This document shows, piece by piece, positions 8,394-15,967 of a stretch of DNA of 64,000 bases. Source of the stretch: Serratia ureilytica (GTDB lineage Bacteria; Pseudomonadota; Gammaproteobacteria; Enterobacterales; Enterobacteriaceae). A program made the translations under genes and the position numbers. Below the pieces are notes generated by a model. It made no database searches. It had not been told where the DNA came from and saw nothing but the letters and a program-made list of their open reading frames with translations. Numbering within the stretch: position 1 is the first letter of the stretch; each line of letters begins with the position of its first letter. Location of the stretch: NCBI RefSeq assembly GCF_013375155.1, contig NZ_JABXOF010000003.1, forward strand, positions 248,001-312,000, read 5' to 3'.

Positions 8394-9618
8394 GTTCGGT
8401 AATTTCATCATCTATATCATCATGGCCGGCACTCTGATCGGTGCGCTGGCGTCGATCGTCAAACCGGAAGGCGAGCTGGGACGCGAATTCGTCAACGGCA
8501 TTCACGCCATCGGCCCGGTGTTTCTCGCCCAGGCTGGCATCATGGCCGCAATCCCGATCATCTCTTACCTGATCATGTACAGCATCGGCCCCTTCTTCTC
8601 GGCGCTCGGCTCCGACGCCTCGATCGCGGCGCTGGCGGTGATCGCCGTGGACATGGGCGGCTATCAGCTGGCCGACGCCATTGCCGCCAACCGCGATATG
8701 TGGATCGTCGCCATGTTGGTGGGCTACACCTCGGGTGCCAGCATCGTGTACCTGATCCCGGTCGGGCTTATCATGCTGAACCGCGACGACCATAAATATC
8801 TGGCGCTGGGTGCCATGGCAGGCCTGATCAGCATTCCGTTCGCCGTGCTGATCGCCCTGGTGACCATCACCTTCAATAACCTGCCGGTCAGGGAGATTAT
8901 CTCCACCACGTCACCTGCCGCGCACTATCTGCAGCTGGACTTGCTGCAGGCGCTGCGGCTGCTGTCCCCGCTGTTCGCCCTGTGCTTCCTGCTGGCGTTG
9001 GGGCTGAAGCTGCGGCCGGCGGCGATGGTGAAAGGATTCCTGATCTTCGGCAAGGCGGCGGATGCCTTTATCAAGCTGGTGTTGGCGCTGTGCATCATCG
9101 AGCATTTCACCGGTGTGTTTAAAAAGGTGTTCGGCGGCTGGGTATTCGATCCATTATTTGCCGACAAAGACGAATTATTCCGCGCTATCGAGATCGCCGG
9201 TTATATCGGCATTATGTTGGCGGGCACATTCCCCATTTGTTATTTATTCCAGCGCTATTGCCGCAAGCCGATGCATTTTATCGGTAAAAAGCTCGGTTTA
9301 TCGGATACCGGCGCGCTGGGCTTTATTATGGTATTGGCCAATATCATCGCCGTTTATCACCTGTTCAAAGGCATGCGCGCCCGCGATAAGGTGCTGTGCG
9401 TGGCCTTCGGCATCTGCGCACAGGCCACGTTGGGCGATCACCTGGCGTTTACCGCCAACTTCCAACCTTCGCTGGTGTTGCCGATCATGATGGGCAAATT
9501 CCTCGGTGGCATGATCGCCGTGCTGATCGCCATAAAAATTTCGGTGCCGGAGGCTGAATTGCTGGAAAAAGAACAGACGCAAAGGCAATCGACGGCCATC
9601 GCCGCCGCCGCTCGTTAA
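8386..9618 (+). CDS. EutH-family transporter (ethanolamine-permease-like)
   Basis: A 410-residue inner-membrane protein with about ten hydrophobic helices. It shows the EutH signature pattern: a conserved ALAVIAVDMGGYQLADAIA (EutH: LLACDMGGFFLAKELA). It also has KYLALGAMAGLISIPFA, an RAIEIAGYIGIMLAGTFPI stretch, and ATLGDHLAFTANF near the end. EutH proteins take up ethanolamine, and no eut genes are present here. The ATG at 8386 is preceded by CAGGAGGA and lies inside the end of the kinase gene. A longer upstream reading is ignored. Coupling with an FGGY kinase rather than ethanolamine ammonia-lyase is the odd feature. The substrate may be a related amino alcohol or polyol. Confidence 0.85.
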   Translation: MAEFGNFIIYIIMAGTLIGALASIVKPEGELGREFVNGIHAIGPVFLAQAGIMAAIPIISYLIMYSIGPFFSALGSDASIAALAVIAVDMGGYQLADAIAANRDMWIVAMLVGYTSGASIVYLIPVGLIMLNRDDHKYLALGAMAGLISIPFAVLIALVTITFNNLPVREIISTTSPAAHYLQLDLLQALRLLSPLFALCFLLALGLKLRPAAMVKGFLIFGKAADAFIKLVLALCIIEHFTGVFKKVFGGWVFDPLFADKDELFRAIEIAGYIGIMLAGTFPICYLFQRYCRKPMHFIGKKLGLSDTGALGFIMVLANIIAVYHLFKGMRARDKVLCVAFGICAQATLGDHLAFTANFQPSLVLPIMMGKFLGGMIAVLIAIKISVPEAELLEKEQTQRQSTAIAAAAR

Positions 9619-9645
9619 ATTTACCCCTAAGCCATAAAAATAAAC

Positions 9646-9681
9646 GGGGCGCCGCCTCACGGGGAAGCTGCGCCCTTTTTT
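9646..9681 (+). terminator. Intrinsic terminator / attenuator after the EutH-type gene
   Basis: GGGCGC at 9647-9652 pairs with GCGCCC at 9670-9675, followed at once by TTTTTT. It stands between the transporter gene and the DUF1937 gene, so the latter is either expressed by read-through at a lower level or has its own promoter. Confidence 0.7.
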
Positions 9682-9717
9682 CGTCCCTGACAACAATTAT
9701 TGAGAGAACAAACGCTA

Positions 9718-10074
9718 ATGAGAAAAATATTTTTAGCCTGCCCCTACAGCCACGCCGACGCCAACGTCGTGCAGCAACGCTTTATGGCGTGCAACGACGT
9801 CGCCGCCGCTATCGTGCGCGCCGGCAGCGCCGTTTTTAGCCAGGTCAGCATGTCGCATCCGATCAACCAGTGTTTGCAAGAGCTAGACAAAACCGCCATC
9901 GGCAAGCTGTGGGCGCCGATCGACGCCCTGTTCATGGCGGCGATGGATGAGTTGATCGTGCTCGACTTGCCGGGTTGGCAAGAGAGCGGCGGCATCAAAC
10001 GCGAGATGGACGCTTTCGCGGCGCGCGGCTGCCGCGTCAGCCTGTGGTCCGAGGTCGCGAGCGAGTTCAACTGA
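9718..10074 (+). CDS. DUF1937-family protein
   Basis: A 118-residue soluble protein with the DUF1937 pattern: RKIFLACPYSH at the N-terminus, a SQVSMSHPIN segment, MAAMDELIVLDLPGWQES and GIKREMDAFAARG. The fold is related to nucleoside 2-deoxyribosyltransferases, but no enzymatic activity is established for the family. It starts at ATG 9718, about 100 bases after the transporter stop and beyond a terminator-like hairpin. It may finish or police the pathway of the kinase/transporter pair, perhaps acting on a glycoside or nucleotide. That is inference from position only. Confidence 0.85.
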   Translation: MRKIFLACPYSHADANVVQQRFMACNDVAAAIVRAGSAVFSQVSMSHPINQCLQELDKTAIGKLWAPIDALFMAAMDELIVLDLPGWQESGGIKREMDAFAARGCRVSLWSEVASEFN

Positions 10075-10081
10075 GGCGTGC

Positions 10082-10106
10082 GCCCCGCCGCTTGACGCAG
10101 CGGGGC
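10082..10106. terminator. Convergent stem-loop
   Basis: GCCCCGC (10082-10088) pairs with GCGGGGC (10100-10106) between the DUF1937 gene and the convergent DUF3857 gene. No U-tract is present. Confidence 0.5.
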
Positions 10107-10112
10107 AGCGGC

Positions 10113-12038
10113 CTATTTGCCGTTGGCCAATTCACCGTACACCACCTGGCCGCGGAAACCGCGCCGCACCTGCTGGAACAGCTCGCGGAATGCCGGGTAA
10201 TCCTGCGCCTGGCACAGCGCTTCCTTGCCGCGAATGGCATTCACCTGCAGGCGGTGATTGACGGTCACCTGCTGCCCGTCGCGCCGCCACTCGACGCGAT
10301 AGTCGCCCGCCGCATTGCGGAATTGCCGATCTTTCGGAATGGCGATGATCGGCACGTTGGCCGGCAGCTGCAGACGGTAGGTTTCGTCGTAGCGCTGCGC
10401 GGTGCAGTAGAACGGTGTTTCGTTGCCCGGCGCCGCCGTGGTGGTATACAGCGTGCGGAACGATTTGCCGCCGGGCGGGTTGGGCAACGTCATGCCGCCC
10501 ACCACGCCGAAATCGACGTAGTCGTCCGCCTTGAAGCGGAAGCGATAGCCGAACTGCTTTTTGAGATCCAGCGGATCGCTGTTCATCGCCACTTCGCCGT
10601 TGCCGTCGATACCGGAAGCGGACATGATCGTCGCTTCGGCCTGCGCCCGATTCTGACGGTTGATCTGTGAGAAGTAGCCCCGCAGGTCAATTTCTTCCAC
10701 TTCGCTCAGCCGGCGCTCGGTCTGTCCGCGCAGATTGCCCGCCTTGTCGAACACGAAATCGACGTTCAGCGCGCTCTTGACCGGCTGCTCATCGCTGCCC
10801 GGCGTGCGCGCCAGCCTGGCGTCGCGCGTCAGCAGCACCGGCGCGCCCAAATCGCCCTCCGGCAGTTGCCCGAAACGCGCCCAGGGATTGGTGGAATCGA
10901 GGTACAGTTTGAATTCCGGCACGTAGGTGATGGCGTGATTGAAGCGGCCAAGCAGCGGCACTTTAGGCAGTATCGGGCCTTCATCCATGCCGATCAGCAC
11001 CGGCGAGCTTTCAATGCCTTTGGCGGCGAGCAGCGCCTCCAGGATCACCACGTGATCCTTACAGTCGCCGTAATGGTTATCGAGAATGCTCTGCGCCGAA
11101 TTCGGCTCCAGCCCACCGTTGCCCAGGTACACCGCCACGTAGCGAATGTTTTGCGCCACCCAGCGATAGAGGGCCTCCGCCTGCTCGCGCCGATCGCTGA
11201 TACCGGCGGTGATATTGTCCGCCAGCGCCTGAATGCCCGGCGTCACCTTCGCCGCCGCGCCGGCCTTCAGCTGGTAGGCCTTGGCCAACTGCGGCCACTC
11301 GCGGTAGGTACTGGCCATGATGGTCGGGCTGAAGGTCCAGCTGTCCGCCGCCCAGTTTTGCGCCTTCATCGGCGCGCTGCGCGAATAATGCCAGCGCCAG
11401 TGCGCCTGGCCGTTGCGGATTTGCGGTTGGTCCCCGCCCTCGACGCCGCGCGTGAAGATATGCATCGGCAGCTTGGCCGGCGCCTGCAGGGTCACTTCGG
11501 CGTCGTCGAACTGATCGAAAACGCTGAACGTCTCCCACAGGCCGAAATAGTCAGGGAAATACGGGGTGTTCTGCGTGCGGCGCAGTTCGTACACCACGCG
11601 CGAGCCCGGCGCCAGGTTGGAGAACACGATGACGCGCACCTTGCGATCGGCATACAGCGGCGCCGTGGCGCTGGAATAGCTTTCCTGGGTATAAATGCGA
11701 TCGGGCGCCACATCGTGGCGCTGGCCGTCGGCGGTCAGCGTATAGGCGGCGACCACCTCCAGCGTTTCCATTTTCTCGCTGTAGCTCAGGCGGATCTGGC
11801 TGAATTTTTCGACCGCCGCCTTGGTTTTCAGCAGCACTTCGTAGCTTTCCGTCTTCACGTTGGTGGCGTTGGCGTTAACGCGGTAATCCGCGCGATAGCG
11901 CACGAAGCTGAAATCGTTGTTGGCCGTGTCGTTCTGGCCCTGATCCGCCGCGGCGGGCGGTGCAGCGGCCAACACGGTGGCCGGGTGCGTCGCCGTCAAA
12001 CCGGCGAGTAACAGTATGGAAGGAATAGCGATTTTCAT
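10113..12038 (-). CDS. DUF3857 / transglutaminase-domain secreted protein
   Basis: A 641-residue exported protein with signal sequence MKIAIPSILLLAGLTATHPA. A DUF3857 domain (residues ~60-230, with VVYELRRTQNTPYFPDY) precedes a transglutaminase-like domain. Its catalytic-type Cys is in HYGDCKDHVV, with a following FNHAITYV His region. A C-terminal beta-rich domain completes it. Such proteins are usually periplasmic or surface attached; the substrate is unknown. ATG 12038 is chosen because AAGGA precedes it and the signal peptide begins there. A Fur-like palindrome lies about 80 bases upstream, suggesting iron control, which is unusual for this family. Confidence 0.87.
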   Translation of the reverse strand: MKIAIPSILLLAGLTATHPATVLAAAPPAAADQGQNDTANNDFSFVRYRADYRVNANATNVKTESYEVLLKTKAAVEKFSQIRLSYSEKMETLEVVAAYTLTADGQRHDVAPDRIYTQESYSSATAPLYADRKVRVIVFSNLAPGSRVVYELRRTQNTPYFPDYFGLWETFSVFDQFDDAEVTLQAPAKLPMHIFTRGVEGGDQPQIRNGQAHWRWHYSRSAPMKAQNWAADSWTFSPTIMASTYREWPQLAKAYQLKAGAAAKVTPGIQALADNITAGISDRREQAEALYRWVAQNIRYVAVYLGNGGLEPNSAQSILDNHYGDCKDHVVILEALLAAKGIESSPVLIGMDEGPILPKVPLLGRFNHAITYVPEFKLYLDSTNPWARFGQLPEGDLGAPVLLTRDARLARTPGSDEQPVKSALNVDFVFDKAGNLRGQTERRLSEVEEIDLRGYFSQINRQNRAQAEATIMSASGIDGNGEVAMNSDPLDLKKQFGYRFRFKADDYVDFGVVGGMTLPNPPGGKSFRTLYTTTAAPGNETPFYCTAQRYDETYRLQLPANVPIIAIPKDRQFRNAAGDYRVEWRRDGQQVTVNHRLQVNAIRGKEALCQAQDYPAFRELFQQVRRGFRGQVVYGELANGK

Positions 12039-12117
12039 CTTCGGTCCTTGAAGGGCAACAAACGGCGACGCCGGGCTACGCGTCTGCCCCGGCGTCAAAA
12101 CAGGCGGGCACACTAAT

Positions 12118-12139
12118 ATAATTGAGAATCATTTTCAAT
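12118..12139 (-). promoter_or_regulatory. Fur-like box upstream of the DUF3857 gene
   Basis: ATTGAGAATCATTTTCAAT (12121-12139) is a near-palindrome. Over 12118-12136 it matches the 19-base Fur consensus at 13 positions. A TATATT hexamer on the reverse strand (12113-12118) could be the -10 element of the gene starting at 12038. Confidence 0.6.
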
Positions 12140-12160
12140 AAACGAACCGTCAACGCCGTG

Positions 12161-12715
12161 CTAGCCCTGCTCGATCAGCATCACAGCGGTGGTCTCCGGC
12201 TCCAGGGCCTCGAAAACGTGCTCGCGATCGGCGGAGTAACTGATGTAATCCCCGGCGCTCAGCACCTGCGGCTGATCCGCCGGGCCAAGGCGCGCCCGTC
12301 CACTGCTGATGATCACATGCTCGACGGTGCCCGGCGGATGCGGCCGGGAAAGTTTGACTTCGCCGGGCTGCACCCGCAGCCGGTAAATGTCGCGCTGCGC
12401 GCCCGGTGGACAAGTGGCCAGCAACGTGGCGGCGTAGTTGCCCTGCTCTGACACCGCCGCGGTCCCCTCATGAGCGCGGATCACTTGCACCTGCCTGCTG
12501 GGTTGCGAAATCAGTCGGCTGACCGGCACATCCAGCGCCATCGCCAACGCCCACAGCGTTTCCAGACTGGGATTACCGCTGCCGGCTTCGAGCTGCGACA
12601 ACGTGGACTTGGCGATACCCGCGCGCTTCGCCAGTTCGGTGACGGACAGGTTCAATCGCTCCCGCTCACGGCGGATTGCCGCCGACAAGAGGCCGATCGG
12701 CGTGATGTTCTGCAT
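12161..12715 (-). CDS. XRE-family regulator with C-terminal cupin domain
   Basis: A 184-residue regulator. The N-terminal helix-turn-helix (residues ~8-62) includes IRRERERLNLSVTELAKRAG and AKSTLSQLEAGSGNPSLETL. A C-terminal small beta-barrel cupin (RVQPGEVKLSRPHPPGTVEH, AGDYISYSADREHVFEAL) probably senses a small ligand. It is divergent from an EamA exporter, the usual arrangement for a local exporter regulator. ATG 12715 is preferred because GAGAG precedes it; ATG 12730 has no Shine-Dalgarno. The intergenic region is rich in TGTTCG repeats that are likely operators. Confidence 0.88.
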   Translation of the reverse strand: MQNITPIGLLSAAIRRERERLNLSVTELAKRAGIAKSTLSQLEAGSGNPSLETLWALAMALDVPVSRLISQPSRQVQVIRAHEGTAAVSEQGNYAATLLATCPPGAQRDIYRLRVQPGEVKLSRPHPPGTVEHVIISSGRARLGPADQPQVLSAGDYISYSADREHVFEALEPETTAVMLIEQG

Positions 12716-12730
12716 TAGGCTCTCGCTCAT

Positions 12731-12804
12731 TGTTCGTTATACCATTCATTTGTTCGACTTGACGAACGCCGTCAACCATGTTCATCATAATGTTCGATTG
12801 TTCA
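12731..12804. promoter_or_regulatory. Operator region with repeated TGTTCG motifs
   Basis: Five TGTTCR or TGTTCA motifs occur at about 12731, 12751, 12779, 12790 and 12798. One forms an inverted repeat, GTTCG (12752-12756) with CGAAC (12763-12767). The spacing over one divergent promoter region suggests cooperative binding by the XRE-cupin regulator. Confidence 0.5.
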
Positions 12805-12859
12805 TTTTAATGATTAAGCGACTTCACCACAAGCACGGTCAGGCCGCGAGGGAAACGAC

Positions 12860-13756
12860 ATGAAAACGAAAACGCGCGGCGCAGTGCAAATGATCCTCGC
12901 CATGACGATCTCCGGCACCGTCGGTTGGCCGGTGATCGTGTTAGGGCAGCCGCCCGCCACGGTGGTGTTTTGGCGCTGCGCGTTCGGCGCGCTGGCGATG
13001 CTGGCCACCTGCGCCGCGCTTGGGCAACTGAAATCAGGCGCCATCAACCGGCGGCAGCTGGCTTTCGCCGTCCTGGGGGGCCTCGCGCTGGTGCTCAACT
13101 GGACGCTATTGTTTGCCGCCTATGCGCATGCCTCGATCGCTGTCGCCACCGTGACCTACCATGTTCAACCGTTTATGTTGGTGGCGCTGGGAGCGCTGCT
13201 GTTCGGCGAAAAACTGACGGCTAATCGGCTGGGCTGGCTTCTGCTGGCGTTCGCCGGGATGGTGTTGATCGTCACCGGCCGGCAGAGCGGTGGCGGCGAT
13301 GGCGACTATCTGCTGGGCGTGGCGCTGGCGCTCGGTGCGGCCCTGATGTACGCCCTGGCGGCAGCGATCGTCAAACAGCTGGCCGCGTTGCCGCCGCAGC
13401 TCATCGTGTTGATTCAACTGACCGTTGGCGCGGTGGCGATGGCGCCGTTCGCCGGTCTGGCCCACCTTCCCGCAGAACCGCTCGACTGGCTGCTGCTGGC
13501 GACCCTCGGCCTGGTGCATACCGGGGTGATGTCCACGTTGCTCTATGGCGCTATCCAGAAAATCCCCACCGCTCTGGTTGGCGCGCTGTCGTTTATCTAC
13601 CCGGCAGTGGCGATCGTGGTGGACTGGGCGGCGTTCGGGCACCGTCTCAGCCTGTTGCAGCTGCTGGGCACGCTGGCCATTCTCGGCGCGGCCGCGGGCA
13701 TGAACTTCGGCTGGCGATGGGCGCCCGCCGCGCACCGGGCCGGTAAAATCGGTTAA
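12860..13756 (+). CDS. EamA/DMT-family transporter
   Basis: A 298-residue inner-membrane protein with ten hydrophobic segments in two five-helix repeats. MILAMTISGTVGWPVIV opens the first repeat. The second contains LGVALALGAALMYALAAAIV and ends in FIYPAVAIVVDWAAFGHRLS, the usual EamA repeat hallmark. Members export amino acids or other small metabolites; the substrate here is unknown. It is divergent from the XRE-cupin gene, which probably controls it. The ATG follows GAGGGAAACGAC. Confidence 0.9.
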   Translation: MKTKTRGAVQMILAMTISGTVGWPVIVLGQPPATVVFWRCAFGALAMLATCAALGQLKSGAINRRQLAFAVLGGLALVLNWTLLFAAYAHASIAVATVTYHVQPFMLVALGALLFGEKLTANRLGWLLLAFAGMVLIVTGRQSGGGDGDYLLGVALALGAALMYALAAAIVKQLAALPPQLIVLIQLTVGAVAMAPFAGLAHLPAEPLDWLLLATLGLVHTGVMSTLLYGAIQKIPTALVGALSFIYPAVAIVVDWAAFGHRLSLLQLLGTLAILGAAAGMNFGWRWAPAAHRAGKIG

Positions 13757-13852
13757 TCCCGTCCGACGGGCAAGCTATGCACAATAAGGCATTCGCCTTG
13801 TGTTCGGCGCGGTGCTATTTATTTAAACCGTGTAGGGTAGAAGGAGTGTTCT

Positions 13853-13924
13853 ATGTGGCATCACCGCCTGCAACGGCGCATCCGTTTCAGTTACTGGAAT
13901 GAACTGTGCGTCATAAAAAAATAA
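13853..13924 (+). CDS. Possible 23-residue small protein
   Basis: A short frame reading MWHHRLQRRIRFSYWNELCV and ending IKK, with an excellent Shine-Dalgarno (GAAGGAG, 7 bases before ATG). An intrinsic terminator starts at its stop codon. The peptide is basic and aromatic. The compact promoter-SD-ORF-terminator unit argues for a real transcript encoding a small protein. I do not recognise a family, and the transcript could instead be a non-coding RNA. Confidence 0.45.
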   Translation: MWHHRLQRRIRFSYWNELCVIKK

Positions 13925-13949
13925 GGGAAGGCGCAAGCCTTCCCTTTTG
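13923..13949. terminator. Strong bidirectional intrinsic terminator
   Basis: AAGGGAAGGC (13923-13932), a GCAA tetraloop and GCCTTCCCTT (13937-13946) form a 10-bp stem with A- and T-rich flanks. It serves the small forward ORF and the reverse-strand nitroreductase gene. Confidence 0.85.
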
Positions 13950-13965
13950 TCATTCACCGTTCAGC

Positions 13966-14571
13966 TCAGAAGCGATCGGTTTTCACCACCTCGTCGAACG
14001 GCAGCTTGCCGATGCGCGGGTAAGGTTGCCCCGCCGCCTTGCCGATAGCGACCATCAGCGCGATCTGATAATGCGCCGGCTTATTGATAATCTCGCCCAC
14101 CGCGTCGAAATCAAAACCGTCCATCGGGCAAGAGTCGTAGCCCTGCGCCTTGGCCGCCAGCATCAACGTCTGGGCGAAGATGCCGCTGCTGCGCATCACT
14201 TCGTCGCGCTGCACCTGCGGTTTACCGCGATAATACTGATCGACGGCCGGGATCATGAACTGCTGCACCGGCTCCGCCGCGTCGGCCCAAACGGTTTTTA
14301 CCTTCGATTCCCAACTCGACAGATCGCCGCACAGCACGACCAGCATCGACGCGTCGGTCACCTGCGCCTGCCCCCACGCCGCCTCGCGAATTTTCTCGCG
14401 CTGCGCGCGATCTTCGATCAGCAGCGGGCGCCAGTGCTGCAGGTTAAACGCGCTGGGAGCGCCCTGCAGCGCAATGTTCAACAGCGCTTTTTTCTCTTCG
14501 AGCGTCATCACCTGCTGCGTATCGAACTGCTTGGTGGCGCGGCGTTGGCGGATCGCGTCTAACGTATTCAT
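13966..14571 (-). CDS. NfsB-type nitroreductase family protein
   Basis: A 201-residue FMN-dependent NAD(P)H oxidoreductase of the NfsB/nitroreductase family. It starts MNTLDAIRQRRATKQFD, the FMN-phosphate binding signature. APSAFNLQHWRPLLIED and QTLMLAAKAQGYDSCPMDGFD are further family motifs, and the end is GKLPFDEVVKTDRF. It reduces quinones or nitroaromatics as a soluble dimer; the physiological substrate is not evident. ATG 14571 follows GAGG. It is a single-gene unit, with 69 bp to the cytochrome gene stop on the same strand. Confidence 0.9.
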   Translation of the reverse strand: MNTLDAIRQRRATKQFDTQQVMTLEEKKALLNIALQGAPSAFNLQHWRPLLIEDRAQREKIREAAWGQAQVTDASMLVVLCGDLSSWESKVKTVWADAAEPVQQFMIPAVDQYYRGKPQVQRDEVMRSSGIFAQTLMLAAKAQGYDSCPMDGFDFDAVGEIINKPAHYQIALMVAIGKAAGQPYPRIGKLPFDEVVKTDRF

Positions 14572-14640
14572 TTTACTGCCTCTGTCCATGTGAAAAGGTC
14601 TATTGTCGTCAACGCGGCGCGGCTGTCCAGCCCCAGGCGG

Positions 14641-15939
14641 CTATTTCTGCGCGGTTTCGGCGCGCAAACGGCTGACCTGCGCCGCCAAGTCCGGCCACGG
14701 CGCCTGACCGGCGTAATGCTGCCGCAGATAGTTGAGCAGAATGGCGATCTGCGCGTCATTCAGGTTATGGCGAAAGCCCGGCATATAGCCCAGCTCGGCG
14801 TTCGCCGGCCGCTGTATGCCGTCCAGCACCACGCGAATGGCGTTGTCCGGCGCGTCGGCGAACAGGTTGGTGTTCAGCGCCAGAGACGGCCGCACCCCCG
14901 CCATCTGCGCGCCTTTTTCCTGCGCATGGCAAGCCATGCAGGCGCCGGAAAACAGCCGCGCCCCTGCCGAACTCAGAGGCTCCACCTGGCGCTCCGCCTG
15001 AGCGTTTAACGTTGTCGCCGTAGCGCCCGCCGCCGTTTCAGGATGATAGCTGCGCAGATAGACGGCGATCGCCTGCAGATCGGCCTGCGGCAAGCGCGAC
15101 AGCCCTTCTTCGATCACCGGCGCCATCGGGCCGGCGGCGACGCCGTGGTTGGCCGAGTAGCCGGTGCGCATGAAATCGACCAGATCCTGCTGCGTCCACG
15201 CGAGCGGCGCGGGCGAGCGGCCGGTCAACGCCGGCGCCGTCCATCCCTCCGCCACGCCGCCGGCCAGGTGCTCGTCACCGGTTTTCTCGCCAAACAGCAC
15301 GTTGCGCGGCGAGTGGCAGGCGCTGCAGTGCCCCAGCCCTTCGACCAGGTACGCGCCGCGGTTCCAGTCGGCGCTTTGGGTCGCCTGTTCCGGCATCGCG
15401 CCCGGCGTCAGGAACAGCAGGTTCCAGGCAAAGATGCCCTGGCGAATGTTGAACGGAAAGTGCAGATCGGTGGCCGGCGGCCGGTACTTGACCGGCGGCT
15501 GCGACATCAGATAGGCATACAGCGCCTGCAGATCGTCGTCGCGGGTGCGGGTAAAGGCGGTATAGGGAAACGCCGGATAGAGATAGCGGCCCTGGCGATC
15601 GACGCCGTGGCGCATGGCGCGTTCGAACGCCGCGTAGCTCCAGCTGCCGATGCCGGTTTCCACGTCCGGCGTGATGTTGGTGGTGTAAATGGTGCCGAAG
15701 GGGATCTCCATCGCCAACCCGCCGGTGTTGCGCTCGCCGCCCGCACGGGTGTGGCACACGGCGCAGTCGCCGAGATCGGCCAACGTTTTGCCGCGCGCGA
15801 TCTGCGTCTCGCTGAAACTGTGGGTCGCATCGGCGGCGAGCGGCGCAATCTCCGGCTGCCAACTGGCGACCACGCCGGCGACCACAACGGCGATCACCGT
15901 GACGCCGCCCCACCCGACGATTTTTTTCATCTTACTCAT
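14641..15939 (-). CDS. Three-haem cytochrome c, electron acceptor of the molybdenum hydroxylase
   Basis: A 432-residue periplasmic cytochrome with an N-terminal signal-anchor (KKIVGWGGVTVIAVVVAGVV). It has three CxxCH haem sites: CAVCH near residue 56, CSACH near 200 and CMACH near 335. Each is followed by a distal Met region (for example MRHGVDRQGRYLYPAFPY in the first). This architecture is that of the cytochrome subunit of periplasmic alcohol or aldehyde dehydrogenases. It is the third gene after the [2Fe-2S] and molybdopterin subunits, 28 bp downstream, so it should pass electrons from that enzyme to the respiratory chain. The Shine-Dalgarno is AAGGACAG. Confidence 0.9.
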   Translation of the reverse strand: MSKMKKIVGWGGVTVIAVVVAGVVASWQPEIAPLAADATHSFSETQIARGKTLADLGDCAVCHTRAGGERNTGGLAMEIPFGTIYTTNITPDVETGIGSWSYAAFERAMRHGVDRQGRYLYPAFPYTAFTRTRDDDLQALYAYLMSQPPVKYRPPATDLHFPFNIRQGIFAWNLLFLTPGAMPEQATQSADWNRGAYLVEGLGHCSACHSPRNVLFGEKTGDEHLAGGVAEGWTAPALTGRSPAPLAWTQQDLVDFMRTGYSANHGVAAGPMAPVIEEGLSRLPQADLQAIAVYLRSYHPETAAGATATTLNAQAERQVEPLSSAGARLFSGACMACHAQEKGAQMAGVRPSLALNTNLFADAPDNAIRVVLDGIQRPANAELGYMPGFRHNLNDAQIAILLNYLRQHYAGQAPWPDLAAQVSRLRAETAQK

Positions 15940-15967
15940 CTTTGCTGTCCTTGTTCGTTACGGGGGG

